Assembly (NCBI GenBank): GCA_019084435.1
Contig: JAHRFV010000308.1
Coordinates: 1-20,110 of the forward strand
Length of the DNA stretch: 20,110 nucleotides
Direction: 5' to 3'
Source: Dethiosulfatibacter sp.
Lineage (GTDB): Bacteria > Bacillota_A > Clostridia > Tissierellales > Dethiosulfatibacteraceae
The translations under genes and the position numbers were made by a program. The first letter of the stretch is position 1, and each line of letters starts with the position of its first letter. Shown piece by piece: positions 14,074 to 20,110 of the stretch. A model generated the notes under the pieces. That model saw only the letters and a list, made by a program, of their open reading frames with translations. It ran no database searches and was not told the origin of the DNA.

Positions 14074-14365
14074 TTATTACAATGACAAGAAACTTGAAAT
14101 GCTTGGACTGGTCAAAGGAAGCACCATACAGAGCAAAAATATCGGCAGGGATATCACTCAAGGGTTCAAAACCCTCGTAGGAGGAGAACTCACCGCATAT
14201 AATGACATGATGAATACGGCAAGGGCTCTGGCAACCAAAAGAATGATAGCCGAGGCTCAGGCTTTGGGTGCGGATGCAGTCGTTAATGTGAGATATTCTT
14301 CTTCGGCGATCATGCAAGGTGCCGCAGAGGTTATCGCATATGGAACGGCAGTGAAGTTCATTTAA
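14054..14365 (+). CDS. YbjQ/UPF0145 family protein
   Basis: The 103-residue protein is a full-length YbjQ (UPF0145, formerly DUF74) member: MILVNTD, GLVKGSTIQSKNIGRDITQGFKTLVGGELTAYNDMMNTARALATKRMIAEAQALGADAVVNVRYS. These proteins form compact oligomers and have been described as heavy-metal-binding-like, but no cellular role is established. ATG 14054 is chosen because two GGAG sites (14039-14042, 14044-14047) precede it; a GTG at 14042 is part of that site. It overlaps the small membrane-protein gene by 20 bp and is followed by a terminator at 14435-14472. Confidence 0.9.
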   Translation: MILVNTDYYNDKKLEMLGLVKGSTIQSKNIGRDITQGFKTLVGGELTAYNDMMNTARALATKRMIAEAQALGADAVVNVRYSSSAIMQGAAEVIAYGTAVKFI

Positions 14366-14434
14366 TCAGACTAGATAAGTGTAGAAGCAATGATTTATTA
14401 CTTACGTAAACAATTTGAATAGTATGTGTTGGCG

Positions 14435-14472
14435 AAGACAATATGAATGTTAGGTTCAGTTGTCTTTTTTTT
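14435..14472 (+). terminator. Intrinsic terminator
   Basis: AAGACAA (14435-14441) pairs with TTGTCTT (14460-14466), followed by T's to 14472. It lies 70 bases after the YbjQ-family stop. The 18-nt loop is long. No convincing promoter for the serpin gene was found between here and 14543. Confidence 0.7.
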
Positions 14473-14543
14473 GGAACAAATCAAACAGCAAATCTGTCTA
14501 AATGATATGGTTAAACGATAAAAACATACCAAAGGAGGAATCA

Positions 14544-16253
14544 ATGATGAAAAAAACAGTTTCACTGATACTGACGATTTGTATCATCTTAACATTGATC
14601 ATATCAGGACCCTATACTTTTGCAGAAAGTACAGAAGATAACATCACATTCGAGATGTCATCAGAATGGGCCAGAGCATGGCTACTCATTTCAATGGAGA
14701 ATAATTTGGTGTCAGAAAACAGTTTAAACAACCTTAAAGAAATGATTAGCAGAGAAGAATTCTGCGAACTGGTAATGAAGCTTTACACAGGGTTGGGAGG
14801 CAAAGATTTTCCAATTAATAAAATGCTACCGTTTTCAGACACAACCAATATCGAAGTCATAAGGGCATATCATTTAGGGATTGTTGAGGGAACAGGTGAA
14901 GGAGTCTTTAATCCTCATGGACATGTAACGAGGGAACAGATGGCTGTTATGCTACATCGCCTAATGGATTCGTTGGGTATTTATCCAATAACAGACATGC
15001 AATACCTGGATTTTGCCGATGAAAGTGACATTTCAGAATATGCTAAGAGCTCCATTCAACTTTTATACAAGGTTGGCGTTATCAATGGCTTGGGGAACCA
15101 ACTCATAGCACCTAAAAGCCACGCAACACATGAGGAGGCTATTGTAATGTCTGCCAGATTATTCAGTGAGTTTGAAGATTTTGAAAGAGTTGTTTCAGAT
15201 GAACTGTTTGACTTAGCCTTAAATCGATTGATGCCAACAGACAAGAACTATATGTTTTCACCATTAAGCATCAAGATGGCTTTGGCGATGGCTGCAAATG
15301 GCGCAAATGGAGCTACACTTGAAGAAATATTGAAAACTCTAAATATCAGTGACTTGGCGACCTTTAACGATTTGGCATTGAATCTGATTCAGACATATAG
15401 CGAAAACGAATCAGTCAAGCTGAATATAGCCAACTCTATCTGGTTGAATAAAGACCACCATTATGAAGAGGTTAGCTTTGCCGAATCATATCAAAACGTC
15501 ATTGAAGAATACTATGAGGGATACAGCCAGGTTGTTGATAATGCAAATGCGGTAGATGCTATAAATGGCTGGGTTAATGAAAAAACCAATGGAAAGATAC
15601 CAGAGCTGATCGACAATAGTGAGTTTCTGGCTTTTCTAGCTAATGCCATATACTTCAAAGGTGATTGGGCGGTACAGTTTGATGAAATGCTCACAGCGGA
15701 TGATACTTTCACTGACAGAAACAATACGGAGAGTCAAATGCAGTTTATGAACCAGACCGGATATTTTGAATATTTTGAGGAAAATGGTCTGCAGATGGTC
15801 AAGTTACCTTATAAAGACGGGAAAACTAGCATGTACATCGCATTGACAGATGATAGACAAATAGACTTGACACAGAAAGTAACTGAAATGGCTTCAAAAA
15901 GAGTACAACTTAGTATCCCTAAATTTGAAGTTAAGTTCGAAGTCGAATTAAGTGATATGCTGAAGGAAATGGGTATTGTTACGGCATTCAAAGAATATGA
16001 TGCTGACCTAAAAGGAATGTTCACAGAGATTTCTGAAAATACTTTCATATCTTCAGTTGTACATAAGACATTTATCAACGTTGATGAGTTTGGGACAGAA
16101 GCTGCCGCAGTGACAGGTATTAGTGTTGGGGTTACCAGCATGCCAACTGATGAACCTGTAGTATTCAAGGCAGATAGACCATTTACATATATCATCAGAG
16201 ACGATGTCAACAATGAGATTTTATTTATGGGAGAATTCGCTTTTGCTGAATAG
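14544..16253 (+). CDS. SLH-anchored serpin (secreted protease inhibitor)
   Basis: This 569-residue protein has a signal peptide (cleavage near TFA27), three SLH-type domains (about 39-85, 95-145, 155-205) and a complete serpin domain from about 215. Serpin landmarks are YMFSPLSIKMALAMAANGA, NSIWLN, FLANAIYFKGDW, VHKTFINVDEFGTEAAAVTG and the C-terminal RPFTYIIRD...ILFMGEF. The hinge G517-TEAAAVTG is rich in small residues, as required for an inhibitory serpin. Counting from the hinge places P1-P1' at T531-S532, though the loop is about four residues longer than in antitrypsin after that point. The third SLH motif is degenerate (ATHEE; the others are ISREE and VTREQ). AAGGAGG at 14532-14538 precedes two ATGs (14544, 14547). 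It probably guards the cell surface against proteases. Confidence 0.93.
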   Translation: MMKKTVSLILTICIILTLIISGPYTFAESTEDNITFEMSSEWARAWLLISMENNLVSENSLNNLKEMISREEFCELVMKLYTGLGGKDFPINKMLPFSDTTNIEVIRAYHLGIVEGTGEGVFNPHGHVTREQMAVMLHRLMDSLGIYPITDMQYLDFADESDISEYAKSSIQLLYKVGVINGLGNQLIAPKSHATHEEAIVMSARLFSEFEDFERVVSDELFDLALNRLMPTDKNYMFSPLSIKMALAMAANGANGATLEEILKTLNISDLATFNDLALNLIQTYSENESVKLNIANSIWLNKDHHYEEVSFAESYQNVIEEYYEGYSQVVDNANAVDAINGWVNEKTNGKIPELIDNSEFLAFLANAIYFKGDWAVQFDEMLTADDTFTDRNNTESQMQFMNQTGYFEYFEENGLQMVKLPYKDGKTSMYIALTDDRQIDLTQKVTEMASKRVQLSIPKFEVKFEVELSDMLKEMGIVTAFKEYDADLKGMFTEISENTFISSVVHKTFINVDEFGTEAAAVTGISVGVTSMPTDEPVVFKADRPFTYIIRDDVNNEILFMGEFAFAE

Positions 16254-16265
16254 ATAGACATGATT

Positions 16266-16303
16266 AGGACAAATTGCTAAATGAGCTTTTTGTCCTTTTT
16301 TTT
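16266..16303 (+). terminator. Intrinsic terminator of the serpin gene
   Basis: AGGACAAA (16266-16273) pairs with TTTGTCCT (16289-16296), followed by a T-run to 16303. It begins 12 bases after the serpin stop codon. Confidence 0.85.
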
Positions 16304-16316
16304 ATTTTCACGGTCA

Positions 16317-16325
16317 TGATATAAT
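16317..16325 (+). promoter_or_regulatory. Extended -10 promoter for the GNAT gene
   Basis: TGATATAAT (16317-16325) is an extended -10 element. The -35 region is the T-run of the preceding terminator. The GNAT start codon is 29 bases downstream. Confidence 0.5.
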
Positions 16326-16354
16326 TGAATAAAATAATTTGTGGAGTGTTTCAG

Positions 16355-16870
16355 ATGGAAAATTTAATCGGTAATGAAAAATATTTCATAAGAGAAGCTA
16401 ATGAATCTGATGTTAAACATCTCGTAGAAATGAGAATGGCTCTGGAGTCATACCTTGACACCTGCAATTCCAATTTATGGCATGTTAGCCTAGACCACAT
16501 AGATGCTCTTCCAGAAAAATACAGTAGAATAATCAATGATAGTAAAAGCAAGGTATTGGTGGTTGTCAACAATGAGACAAATGAAATCGCTGGCATGGGA
16601 ATAGGCAGAATAATCCATAGCCATATGTTCAACCACAAAACATACGGCAAAATAGATGATGTGTGGATTGATGAGAATCTTAGGAATAGAGGACTATGCG
16701 GGAGTCTTGTCAATAAAATCTGCGATTTTTTCAGACAAAATGACATCAGGCATATAACTTTGGAATACGTGTCTGGCAACGAAATAGCAGCTTCAGTATG
16801 GGGTAAAATGGGATTTGAGCCTGTAATCATAATTGCAAACACAGTGATAGACAATATAAGAAATGACTGA
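16355..16870 (+). CDS. GNAT-family N-acetyltransferase
   Basis: The 171-residue protein has the GNAT fold order: FIREANESDVKHLVEMRMALE at the N-terminus, VLVVVNNETNEIAGMGIGRI (beta 2-4), DDVWIDENLRNRGLCGSLVNKICDFF with the R/Q-x-x-G-x-G/A-like acetyl-CoA pyrophosphate loop (here RNRGLC), and HITLEYVSGNEIAASVWGKMGFEPV (beta 5-6). GGAG at 16343-16346 sets ATG 16355; a TTG at 16325 overlaps the promoter and is rejected. It transfers an acetyl group from acetyl-CoA to an amine; the substrate is unknown. It stands alone between a terminator and the next promoter. Confidence 0.85.
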   Translation: MENLIGNEKYFIREANESDVKHLVEMRMALESYLDTCNSNLWHVSLDHIDALPEKYSRIINDSKSKVLVVVNNETNEIAGMGIGRIIHSHMFNHKTYGKIDDVWIDENLRNRGLCGSLVNKICDFFRQNDIRHITLEYVSGNEIAASVWGKMGFEPVIIIANTVIDNIRND

Positions 16871-16888
16871 GAGACCTGTTGATTTGCG

Positions 16889-16917
16889 TTGACATGTTAA
16901 ATAATTCACACTATACT
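16889..16917 (+). promoter_or_regulatory. Near-consensus sigma-A promoter for the FAD lipoprotein
   Basis: TTGACA (16889-16894) and TATACT (16912-16917) with a 17-bp spacer. The leader is about 57 nt and contains a hairpin followed by T's. Confidence 0.78.
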
Positions 16918-16926
16918 ATAAGGGAA

Positions 16927-16967
16927 GGTCGCTAATGAGTTTTATATGATATTAGGGGCTATTTTTT
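16927..16967 (+). promoter_or_regulatory. Possible leader hairpin next to the ribosome site
   Basis: CTAAT (16932-16936) pairs with ATTAG (16951-16955). The stem can extend through a G-G mismatch by GGTC (16927-16930) with GGCT (16957-16960), using two wobble pairs. Six T's (16962-16967) follow and the AGGAGG ribosome site starts at 16968. It could be a weak attenuator or a translation-tuning structure; stability is marginal. Confidence 0.28.
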
Positions 16968-16980
16968 AGGAGGAGAATTT

Positions 16981-18501
16981 ATGAGAAAAGATTTGAAAAC
17001 GTTAGTTGCTATGTTTACCATATTGACTTTAGTTTTTGTGAGTGTCGGATGTGGTCAACAACCCGCTCCACAAACAACTACAGAGGCACCAACAACAGTG
17101 GTTACAACAACTGCAGAGCCAGAGGATGAAGGATTACGTACAGATGTTGTTGTAATAGGAGCAGGAGCAGCAGGACTGGCTGCCGCTATAGAAGCCAACA
17201 GAGCTGGTGCTAGAGTTATTCTGCTAGAAAAAATGCCATTTGTAGGAGGCAGCACTCTGCTATCAGGTGGTATTGTACTGGCCACCAATAGCCCAATCCA
17301 ACAAGCCCAGGGAATTGATGACACAGCAGAAGCTTTGGCTGATTATTGGTATGAAAGAGCAGAAGATAATGCAGATATGGAGCTGTTAACATTTGTTGCT
17401 GAAAAATCAGGAGAAACAATCGCTTGGTTAATGGATAATGGAGTAGAGTTTTCTGAAAACATTTCTGCTGGTGGAACCTCACCTGTATTAAGATTGCATT
17501 ATACAAAAGCAGACAGGGGCTTTGGACTGATTAAACCTCTTGAACAAGTAGCTCAGAATGAAGGTGTACAGATTATGCTACAGACTACGGCAAAGAAACT
17601 CTTGATGAACAATGCCAATGAAGTAAACGGTGTAGTAGCAATAGATAAGGATGGCAAGGAAATACTTATTGAAACAAAGGCAGTTGTACTTGCCACAGGT
17701 GGATTCGACAGAAGTGAAGATATGAAGGATCAGTATGCTCCAGTTGCTTCGGGACACATCAGTTATTCCAATGCGGGCAACGTTGGAGAGGGCTTCCTGA
17801 TGGCTAAAGAAGCCGGTGCTGAGATGATTTATAAAGACGGTGTTATTGGTTTCAGAGGATTAGACAGTGGTGTTCCTTACACAAGTGCAATAGGTGGACT
17901 GATATGGAATCCGCATCTTTATGTCGATTCAGAAGGAAATAGATTTACCAATGAGGTTATTGACTATCCGATATTCTATCAGAACATGGTGGAAAATGGA
18001 TCTGAAGTTTTCTATCTTTTGTTTGAACAGAGTATGTATGTTGAATCCTTGGACGAGGCTATAGAGAGAGGATTTGCATTCAAAGCTTCTACATGGGAAG
18101 AGCTGGCTCTATTGACGGGAATGGATGAGGATGTATTGATAAAGACAGTCAGCAGATATAATGAACTGGCTGAGAGTGGAGAGGATACTGATTTCGGAAA
18201 ACCAGCTGCTTTGATGAATCCGCTCACTGAAGCTGATTTCTACGCAGTTGCTGTAAAACCGGCAACACTAGGGACGTTCGGTGGGCCTGTCATCAATACT
18301 GACACGGAAGTTCTAAGACCAGATGGAACAGCTATTTTTGGTTTATTTGCTGCGGGAGAAGTTGCCAATGGGCAATTCTTCTACAAGGAATATCCAGCGA
18401 GTGGTACTTCAATTCAAATGAGTTTTACCCTTGGTAGAGTAGCGGGCATGAAAGCCGTGGAACACGCATCCTTATATGGTTGTATTGGACATGATCATTA
18501 A
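16981..18501 (+). CDS. Secreted FAD-dependent oxidoreductase lipoprotein (fumarate reductase flavoprotein superfamily)
   Basis: The 506-residue protein has a lipoprotein signal ending VSVGC24, a Thr-rich linker (27-50) and an FAD-binding_2 fold. The dinucleotide motif is VVIGAGAAGLAAA (G60, G62, G65); GGSTLLSGG, VVLATGGFDR and NRFTNE (320-325) follow. It therefore sits outside the cell on a lipid anchor. The family includes soluble fumarate, urocanate and methacrylate reductases and 3-ketosteroid dehydrogenases. The residues that hold a dicarboxylate in fumarate reductases are not recognisable: LGTFGG (430-435) stands where HHTMGG is usual, and YPASGTS (471-477) where the Arg-containing loop lies. 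There is no FMN-binding domain to supply electrons. AGGAGG 16968-16973 gives a clear start. The substrate is unknown. Confidence 0.87.
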   Translation: MRKDLKTLVAMFTILTLVFVSVGCGQQPAPQTTTEAPTTVVTTTAEPEDEGLRTDVVVIGAGAAGLAAAIEANRAGARVILLEKMPFVGGSTLLSGGIVLATNSPIQQAQGIDDTAEALADYWYERAEDNADMELLTFVAEKSGETIAWLMDNGVEFSENISAGGTSPVLRLHYTKADRGFGLIKPLEQVAQNEGVQIMLQTTAKKLLMNNANEVNGVVAIDKDGKEILIETKAVVLATGGFDRSEDMKDQYAPVASGHISYSNAGNVGEGFLMAKEAGAEMIYKDGVIGFRGLDSGVPYTSAIGGLIWNPHLYVDSEGNRFTNEVIDYPIFYQNMVENGSEVFYLLFEQSMYVESLDEAIERGFAFKASTWEELALLTGMDEDVLIKTVSRYNELAESGEDTDFGKPAALMNPLTEADFYAVAVKPATLGTFGGPVINTDTEVLRPDGTAIFGLFAAGEVANGQFFYKEYPASGTSIQMSFTLGRVAGMKAVEHASLYGCIGHDH

Positions 18502-18558
18502 TTCATAAGAAAATAGAAGAATGTATATCACAGAACAATCAACCTGAATGATATTTTA

Positions 18559-18586
18559 AGCCATCTCTGAAATGAGGTGGCTTTTT
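18559..18586 (+). terminator. Intrinsic terminator of the FAD lipoprotein gene
   Basis: AGCCATCTC (18559-18567) pairs with GAGGTGGCT (18574-18582) through one T-G wobble, with a 6-nt loop and T's to 18586. Confidence 0.85.
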
Positions 18587-18619
18587 CATATGATTAATAG
18601 AAATTTAATATCTTCAATG

Positions 18620-18647
18620 TTTTCATTTAACAATTTTGCAATAGAAT
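18620..18647 (+). promoter_or_regulatory. Likely sigma-A promoter for the ABC exporter operon
   Basis: TTTTCA (18620-18625) and TAGAAT (18642-18647) are 16 bp apart, 33 bases before the ATPase start codon. Confidence 0.45.
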
Positions 18648-18680
18648 GGATTCAAACAGATTTGGAGGTTTGGAATATCA

Positions 18681-19424
18681 ATGAAAACAGTACTTGAAGT
18701 CAATAGTCTAGAAAAAAGATATAAAGATAGGGTTGTGCTTGATGGATTGAACTTGAAGGTTGAAGAGGGTGACATTTATGGTTTTTTGGGTCCCAATGGT
18801 GCTGGCAAAACTACAGCTATAAGAGCTATTTTGGGATTAATCCATTTTCAGAAAGGGAATGTGATACTTAATGGATATGATATTAAAAAAGATTTTAGGA
18901 ATGCAATCAGAGCGGTCGGAGCAATGGTTGAAACACCACAGTTTCTAGACCAATACAGTGGTTTATGGAATTTGAGAATGATGGCGAAGTTTTACGATGG
19001 TATTACTGAAAAAAGAATAGACGAAGCACTTGAAATTATTGGAATGAAGACAAGAGCCAAGGACAGAGTCAGAACATATTCAATGGGTATGAAACAGAGG
19101 CTAGGAATAGCAGGGGCTTTGTTACATCGGCCTTCACTTGTTATACTGGACGAACCAACAAATGGACTGGATCCACAGGGGATTAAGGAAATCAGGGAAA
19201 TAATCATGCAGCTATCAATAGAGCAGAATATGACTTTTTTTATATCCTCACATATATTGAGCGAAGTTGAATCATTCTGCAATAAAGTCGGAATAATAAA
19301 GGATGGTCGAATTATTAAAGAGCTGACATCTGAAAAAATACCTGTAAAATATGCAATACCGCAAAACAGATCACTGGAAGAATATTTTTTGGAATTGACA
19401 AAAGGAGGAAAGCAAGTTGAGTAA
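18681..19424 (+). CDS. ABC transporter ATP-binding protein (BcrA/ABC-2 export type)
   Basis: The 247-residue nucleotide-binding subunit has every required motif: Walker A G37-PNGAGKTT, signature YSMGMKQR, Walker B LVILDEP with NGLDP D-loop, and the switch His in FISSHILSEVE. The pattern of sequence (DIYGFLGPNGAGKTTAIRAILGL) matches export-type ATPases of the bacitracin/lantibiotic immunity group. GGAGG at 18664-18668 is 12 nt from the ATG, a longer than ideal spacing. It is followed by a permease gene that overlaps its last eight bases. Such pairs export peptides, antibiotics or lipids, but the cargo cannot be told. Confidence 0.93.
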   Translation: MKTVLEVNSLEKRYKDRVVLDGLNLKVEEGDIYGFLGPNGAGKTTAIRAILGLIHFQKGNVILNGYDIKKDFRNAIRAVGAMVETPQFLDQYSGLWNLRMMAKFYDGITEKRIDEALEIIGMKTRAKDRVRTYSMGMKQRLGIAGALLHRPSLVILDEPTNGLDPQGIKEIREIIMQLSIEQNMTFFISSHILSEVESFCNKVGIIKDGRIIKELTSEKIPVKYAIPQNRSLEEYFLELTKGGKQVE

Positions 19425-20110
19425 AGTAATTAAATTCGAGTTGATAAAATTGTTTTCTAGCAAAAAGTTTTATATTATAGGTATCATGATTTTAATGCTT
19501 TGTATACTTTTATCTTTTGGTATCAGGATGATAAACACAACAGAAGGTATATCCGAGCAAATAACAATGAACGGACAGAGTCTGCCTGTTTTTCTGCTAT
19601 TAAATACAGTTGATGTAATGATGATTTTTCTGGCTGTTCTACTTGGGGGTTTGATAGCTGATGATTATAGAGGTGGAACACTCAAGCAGACACTTATAAA
19701 ACCCATAAGAAGATCTGATTTAATTATCGGCAAAGTATTTGTAGTTATGATATCGGCTGTATTTTATTTGGCAATTATCATGTTGGCAGGCTATGTTTTA
19801 GGGGCAACGATTTTTGAATGGGGAAATGAACTTATCGTACATGGAACAGAAATTTCGTTTCCTGCAGTGGAAGGTATTCTCAAAACTATTTTGGCATATA
19901 CACTGACAGTGATTCCTGTCATTGCATTCCAATTAATCGTATTGTTATTTTCGTTGGTTTTGACAAATGGTGGAATGGCAATAGGTGCAGGAATAGGAGT
20001 TTTGTTGTTCCTACAGGTTATATCAGGTTTTGCAGGAGGGTCTAATAAATATCTGGTTAATTACTATTTTCAGATAGGTGCTTTTTACCTGAGTGGATTT
20101 AATGATATAA
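19417..20110 (+). CDS. ABC-2 type permease, truncated by the window end
   Basis: An uninterrupted frame runs from a TTG at 19417 to the end of the window (231 complete codons). AAAGGAGG at 19401-19408, eight bases ahead, is inside the end of the ATPase gene, so the two are translationally coupled with an 8-bp overlap. The protein starts SKVIKFELIKLFSSKKFYIIGIMILMLCILLSFG, typical of ABC-2 permeases, and continues with a GLIADDYRGGTLKQTLIKPIRRSDLIIGK cytoplasmic segment followed by several membrane helices. It is the membrane partner of the ATPase just upstream. The C-terminus is missing, so total length and final helices are unknown. Confidence 0.9.
   Translation, partial: MSKVIKFELIKLFSSKKFYIIGIMILMLCILLSFGIRMINTTEGISEQITMNGQSLPVFLLLNTVDVMMIFLAVLLGGLIADDYRGGTLKQTLIKPIRRSDLIIGKVFVVMISAVFYLAIIMLAGYVLGATIFEWGNELIVHGTEISFPAVEGILKTILAYTLTVIPVIAFQLIVLLFSLVLTNGGMAIGAGIGVLLFLQVISGFAGGSNKYLVNYYFQIGAFYLSGFNDI

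Noticed and set aside
14000..14317. Minus-strand frame of 105 codons across the membrane-protein/YbjQ pair
   Set aside because: Both + strand genes have clear families or ribosome sites and a promoter; the minus frame has no supporting signals.
16981..18501. Calling the FAD lipoprotein a fumarate or urocanate reductase
   Set aside because: The FAD fold fits, but the catalytic His and Arg segments typical of those enzymes are not recognisable, so only the superfamily is claimed.

Overview
The window is a gene-dense, AT-rich stretch from what looks like an anaerobic, monoderm Firmicute (class Clostridia). The evidence is: strong GGAGG-type ribosome sites, consensus sigma-A promoters, an amino-acid-fermentation enzyme (BKACE/Kce family), many ferredoxin-type proteins, two S-layer-homology (SLH) proteins, an LTA-synthase-like membrane sulfatase and a secreted lipoprotein. 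The genus cannot be fixed from the sequence. All genes but one lie on the + strand. No tRNA, rRNA, CRISPR or intact transposase gene was seen.

Layout. 1-249 is a near-perfect palindrome whose outer arms duplicate the ribosome site and first codons of the first gene. 230-2314 holds a BKACE/Kce enzyme and an M20 metallopeptidase. 2316-2592 is a tiny seven-cysteine ferredoxin-like gene under a promoter whose spacer is a CsoR/CstR-type operator. 2692-3522 is an alpha/beta hydrolase. 3595-6394 is a probable operon: DUF362-ferredoxin fusion, ferredoxin-nitroreductase fusion and a TspO-like membrane protein. 6473-7039 holds a MazG-like pyrophosphohydrolase and a CxxC thioredoxin-like protein. These converge on a DUF456 membrane protein on the - strand (7023-7502). 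7697-11630 holds a membrane-anchored alpha/beta hydrolase, an LTA-synthase-like sulfatase and truA.

The second half is dominated by surface proteins. 11825-13555 encodes an SLH protein fused to a BMP/PnrA-type ligand-binding domain. It is followed by a structured repeat resembling the right end of an IS200/IS605 element. Next come a small membrane protein overlapping a YbjQ-family gene, an SLH-serpin fusion (14544-16253), a GNAT acetyltransferase, a secreted FAD lipoprotein of the fumarate-reductase superfamily with an altered substrate site, and an ABC-2 exporter pair cut by the right edge.

Themes. The left half is rich in redox and Fe-S proteins. The right half is rich in cell-wall-anchored or secreted proteins with unusual domain combinations. 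Most units are bounded by recognisable intrinsic terminators and 16-17 bp-spaced promoters, so transcription units can be drawn fairly well. The most interesting items are the operator-controlled seven-Cys ferredoxin, the SLH-BMP and SLH-serpin fusions, the IS605-like structured repeat, and the palindrome at the left edge, which may be a sequencing or assembly fold-back.
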